Origin: Sphingobacterium thalpophilum
Lineage (GTDB): Bacteria > Bacteroidota > Bacteroidia > Sphingobacteriales > Sphingobacteriaceae
NCBI RefSeq assembly: GCF_038396785.1
Contig: NZ_CP151087.1
Location: 1,302,001 to 1,366,000, forward strand
Direction of reading: 5' to 3'
Length of the DNA: 64,000 nt
A program made the translations under genes and the position numbers. Each line of letters opens with the position of its first letter. The first letter of the stretch is position 1. Positions 62,381 to 64,000 of the stretch are shown in pieces. The notes beneath the pieces are model-generated. The model searched no databases. It had not been told where the DNA came from and saw only the letters and a list, made by a program, of their open reading frames with translations.

Positions 62381-63186
62381 TGAATACAGCAAAAACAGCA
62401 ATCCATTTTACGGACAATTATCTGCTCAATCCGACAAACCCGATTTCGGTAAACCTTATCGGAGCAGGTGGCACAGGCTCAAAAGTATTGACCGCTTTAA
62501 TGGAAATAAACGAAAGTTTGATAGCCTTAGGACACGCAGGGTTGCAAGTTCGCCTTTGGGATGATGATGTTATCACGAGTGCCAATTTAGGCAGACAGCG
62601 TTTTGCAGAAAGTGAAACAGGATTATACAAATCCGTTGCTTTAATCAATCGTTGCAACCGTTGGGCAGGAACAAATTGGAAAGCCGAAACGGTAAAATTT
62701 GAAAAGGACAAGTTTGGGAGAATGCCCGAAAAAGCAAGGGCAATCATTACCATTACTTGTGTGGATAATGTACAGGCAAGGTTTGGTGTTGCTGAAATTC
62801 TTAAAGAAATAAGTTACCGCAGACACTACCACGATGAACCAAAATATTGGTTGGATTTTGGCAACAGCCAAGATACAGGACAAGTGCTACTATCTACTAT
62901 CGGAGAGATAAAGCAACCCAATTCCGAGAAATACCAAACGGTGGCAAGCCTGCCATTTGTTACCGATGAATTTGGCGAATTGCTGAAGCAATCCGAGCAA
63001 AAGGACAACACGCCAAGTTGCTCACTTGCCGAAGCATTGGAACACCAGGACTTGTTTATCAATTCATCATTGACACAAATGGGTTGCTCCTTATTGTGGA
63101 ACTTGTTCCGCAGGGGAATGACCGAATACAAAGGATTTTTTCACAATCTGAAAGATTTCCGCACCCACCCGATAAAAGTCGCCTGA
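62380..63186 (+). CDS. PRTRC system ThiF-family (E1-like) protein
   Basis: 268 residues from the ATG at 62380 (TGATG overlap with the PRTRC-B stop); a GTG one codon earlier is an alternative. LIGAGGTGSKVL at 27-38 is the adenylate-binding Rossmann motif of E1/ThiF/MoeB enzymes, RLWDDDVITSANLGRQRF the conserved Asp/Asn/Arg/Gln block, TCVDN a further contact, and Cys214 in TPSCSLAEAL the candidate thioester Cys. It would adenylate the C-terminal Gly of PRTRC-C. It stays intact although its partner gene is broken; expression past the IS may depend on read-through. Confidence 0.9.
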   Translation: MNTAKTAIHFTDNYLLNPTNPISVNLIGAGGTGSKVLTALMEINESLIALGHAGLQVRLWDDDVITSANLGRQRFAESETGLYKSVALINRCNRWAGTNWKAETVKFEKDKFGRMPEKARAIITITCVDNVQARFGVAEILKEISYRRHYHDEPKYWLDFGNSQDTGQVLLSTIGEIKQPNSEKYQTVASLPFVTDEFGELLKQSEQKDNTPSCSLAEALEHQDLFINSSLTQMGCSLLWNLFRRGMTEYKGFFHNLKDFRTHPIKVA

Positions 63187-63202
63187 CCTAAAAAATCGGG
63201 CG

Positions 63203-63244
63203 GCAAAAAGACAGATCCTCCCGATGGTCGGGACAGTCTTTTTG
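63203..63244. terminator. Terminator after the ThiF gene
   Basis: CAAAAAGAC...CCCG / CGGG...GTCTTTTTG: an outer 9-bp and an inner stem with a central loop, ending in T's. Confidence 0.75.
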
Positions 63245-63469
63245 CATTAAACAGGTGCAACCACTTTGTCAAAATGCACCGCTCCACACATTCCCTTTCC
63301 TTACATTTTACCAAACAGATTGCGACATTATTGCGTGGGATATTCATTATCCCAAAGATTGGTTTTGGTAAAATTGACTTCTTTTCTTTTCACACAGCGA
63401 CCAAAGAAAAGAAGCAAAAGAACGTCGCTTTATTAGAACAGATATTTTTACGCTGTTGGGATTGGACGG
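63245..63469. other. Short gene-free stretch between convergent genes
   Basis: 225 bp with no convincing gene; a 69-codon ORF at 63274-63483 lacks protein-like character. Confidence 0.4.
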
Positions 63470-63919
63470 TTACTTATTGCTGAAATATTCCTGTGCAATT
63501 TCCGCTACTCCCATACTAAAATATCTTCCGCCATTGATAACAGTTTCAATGGCTTTTTTAAAATCGTCCCCATCGCTACCAATGAGCAGATAACCTGCAA
63601 AACCAATTTCCAAAAGAGGTTTCACGGCTTTTTCGCTATCCTTATCGCTGAAAGCAATCAATTTTATGGTTGGATATTGTGTTCTCAATTCTTGAAGCTG
63701 TGCAAGCACATTCCTGTCGTAAAAATCAAGGTCTATAAAACAAACTTTGGGAAGTTTTTTTAATGCGGATATTTGAGATAATCCGTCTTTAATGTTTTCC
63801 GAACGGAACAATATATCAATTCCAAAATTAAGGAGGTCATTGTAAATAATATCTACAATTGGGCTTTTATCGTTGATAAATGCAATGCTGATTTCTTGGA
63901 GGGAGTTTACAGTGTTCAT
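63470..63919 (-). CDS. Response-regulator receiver-like protein
   Basis: 149 residues from the ATG at 63919. The receiver fold is seen in EISIAFINDKSPIVDIIYNDLL, the phospho-acceptor strand KVCFIDLDFYDRNVLAQLQELR (candidate Asp in FIDLD), IKLIAFSDKD and the C-terminal GFAGYLLIGSDGDDFKKAIETVINGGRYFS typical of NarL-type regulators, but the output HTH domain is missing. The acidic pocket is atypical (IND at the place of DD). It is an orphan receiver, probably involved in signalling on the element. Confidence 0.75.
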   Translation of the reverse strand: MNTVNSLQEISIAFINDKSPIVDIIYNDLLNFGIDILFRSENIKDGLSQISALKKLPKVCFIDLDFYDRNVLAQLQELRTQYPTIKLIAFSDKDSEKAVKPLLEIGFAGYLLIGSDGDDFKKAIETVINGGRYFSMGVAEIAQEYFSNK

Positions 63920-64000
63920 AATACCAGTTTTAATATTAGTGAAGCCCTGCACAAAAAAAAGACGCAGGCAACTACACTCATCGATACTACGGCACTGGTA

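Overview
The window looks like a chromosome segment of a Bacteroidota bacterium, most likely Sphingobacteriaceae (Sphingobacterium-like). The evidence is SusC/SusD outer-membrane pairs, a hybrid two-component sensor fragment with a Reg_prop beta-propeller, many lipoproteins and secreted hydrolases, promoters with the Bacteroidota -7 box TAnnTTTG, and a PRTRC-bearing integrase-led mobile element. The genus is inferred from gene style; no rRNA or tRNA gene was seen.

Layout. 1-4.8 kb: end of a serine hydrolase gene, then a membrane-protein gene split by two same-orientation IS4-type elements that share one outer 7-bp target duplication. 5-6 kb: an alpha/beta-hydrolase lipoprotein. 6.0-11.4 kb (minus strand): a tightly coupled seven-gene operon with a flavoprotein, methyltransferase, type III polyketide synthase, FabZ-like dehydratase, ketosynthase, acyl carrier protein and phosphopantetheinyl transferase, probably making a phenolic lipid or alkylpyrone. 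11.6-20.1 kb: carboxylesterase, an ArsR/AHSA1/YdeI-type operon with a palindromic operator in its promoter, a sulfatase followed by a sulfatase-like remnant, an SDR and small unknown genes. 20.2-37.7 kb: mostly housekeeping genes (mazG, trpS, deoxynucleoside kinase, kdsB, FKBP, glycosyltransferase, TonB receptor, ThuA-like, aroB, S4 protein, proline dehydrogenase, acyl-CoA synthetase, xpt, mnmE), several separated by clear hairpin terminators.

37.8-44.7 kb is a graveyard. It holds two back-to-back gene remnants, a polysaccharide-utilisation locus collapsed by two internal deletions (sensor propeller joined to a SusC tail; SusD joined to a GH2 tail), an 11-bp tandem repeat and a frameshifted YdeI-like gene. 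45.3-54 kb: metallophosphoesterase, an intact SusC/SusD pair, a PAP2 phosphatase gene with an in-frame TGA, and glgC.

54.4 kb to the end is the start of an integrated mobile element: tyrosine recombinase, ssb, a DUF932 protein, and a PRTRC cassette (E, C, an unknown/F-like protein, B, ThiF) whose proteins resemble a bacterial ubiquitin-like conjugation set. The B (E2-like) gene is interrupted by an IS5-family element; removing the element and one copy of the flanking repeat restores the frame. An orphan receiver-like gene follows. The two systems most worth attention are the type III PKS operon and the PRTRC cassette.
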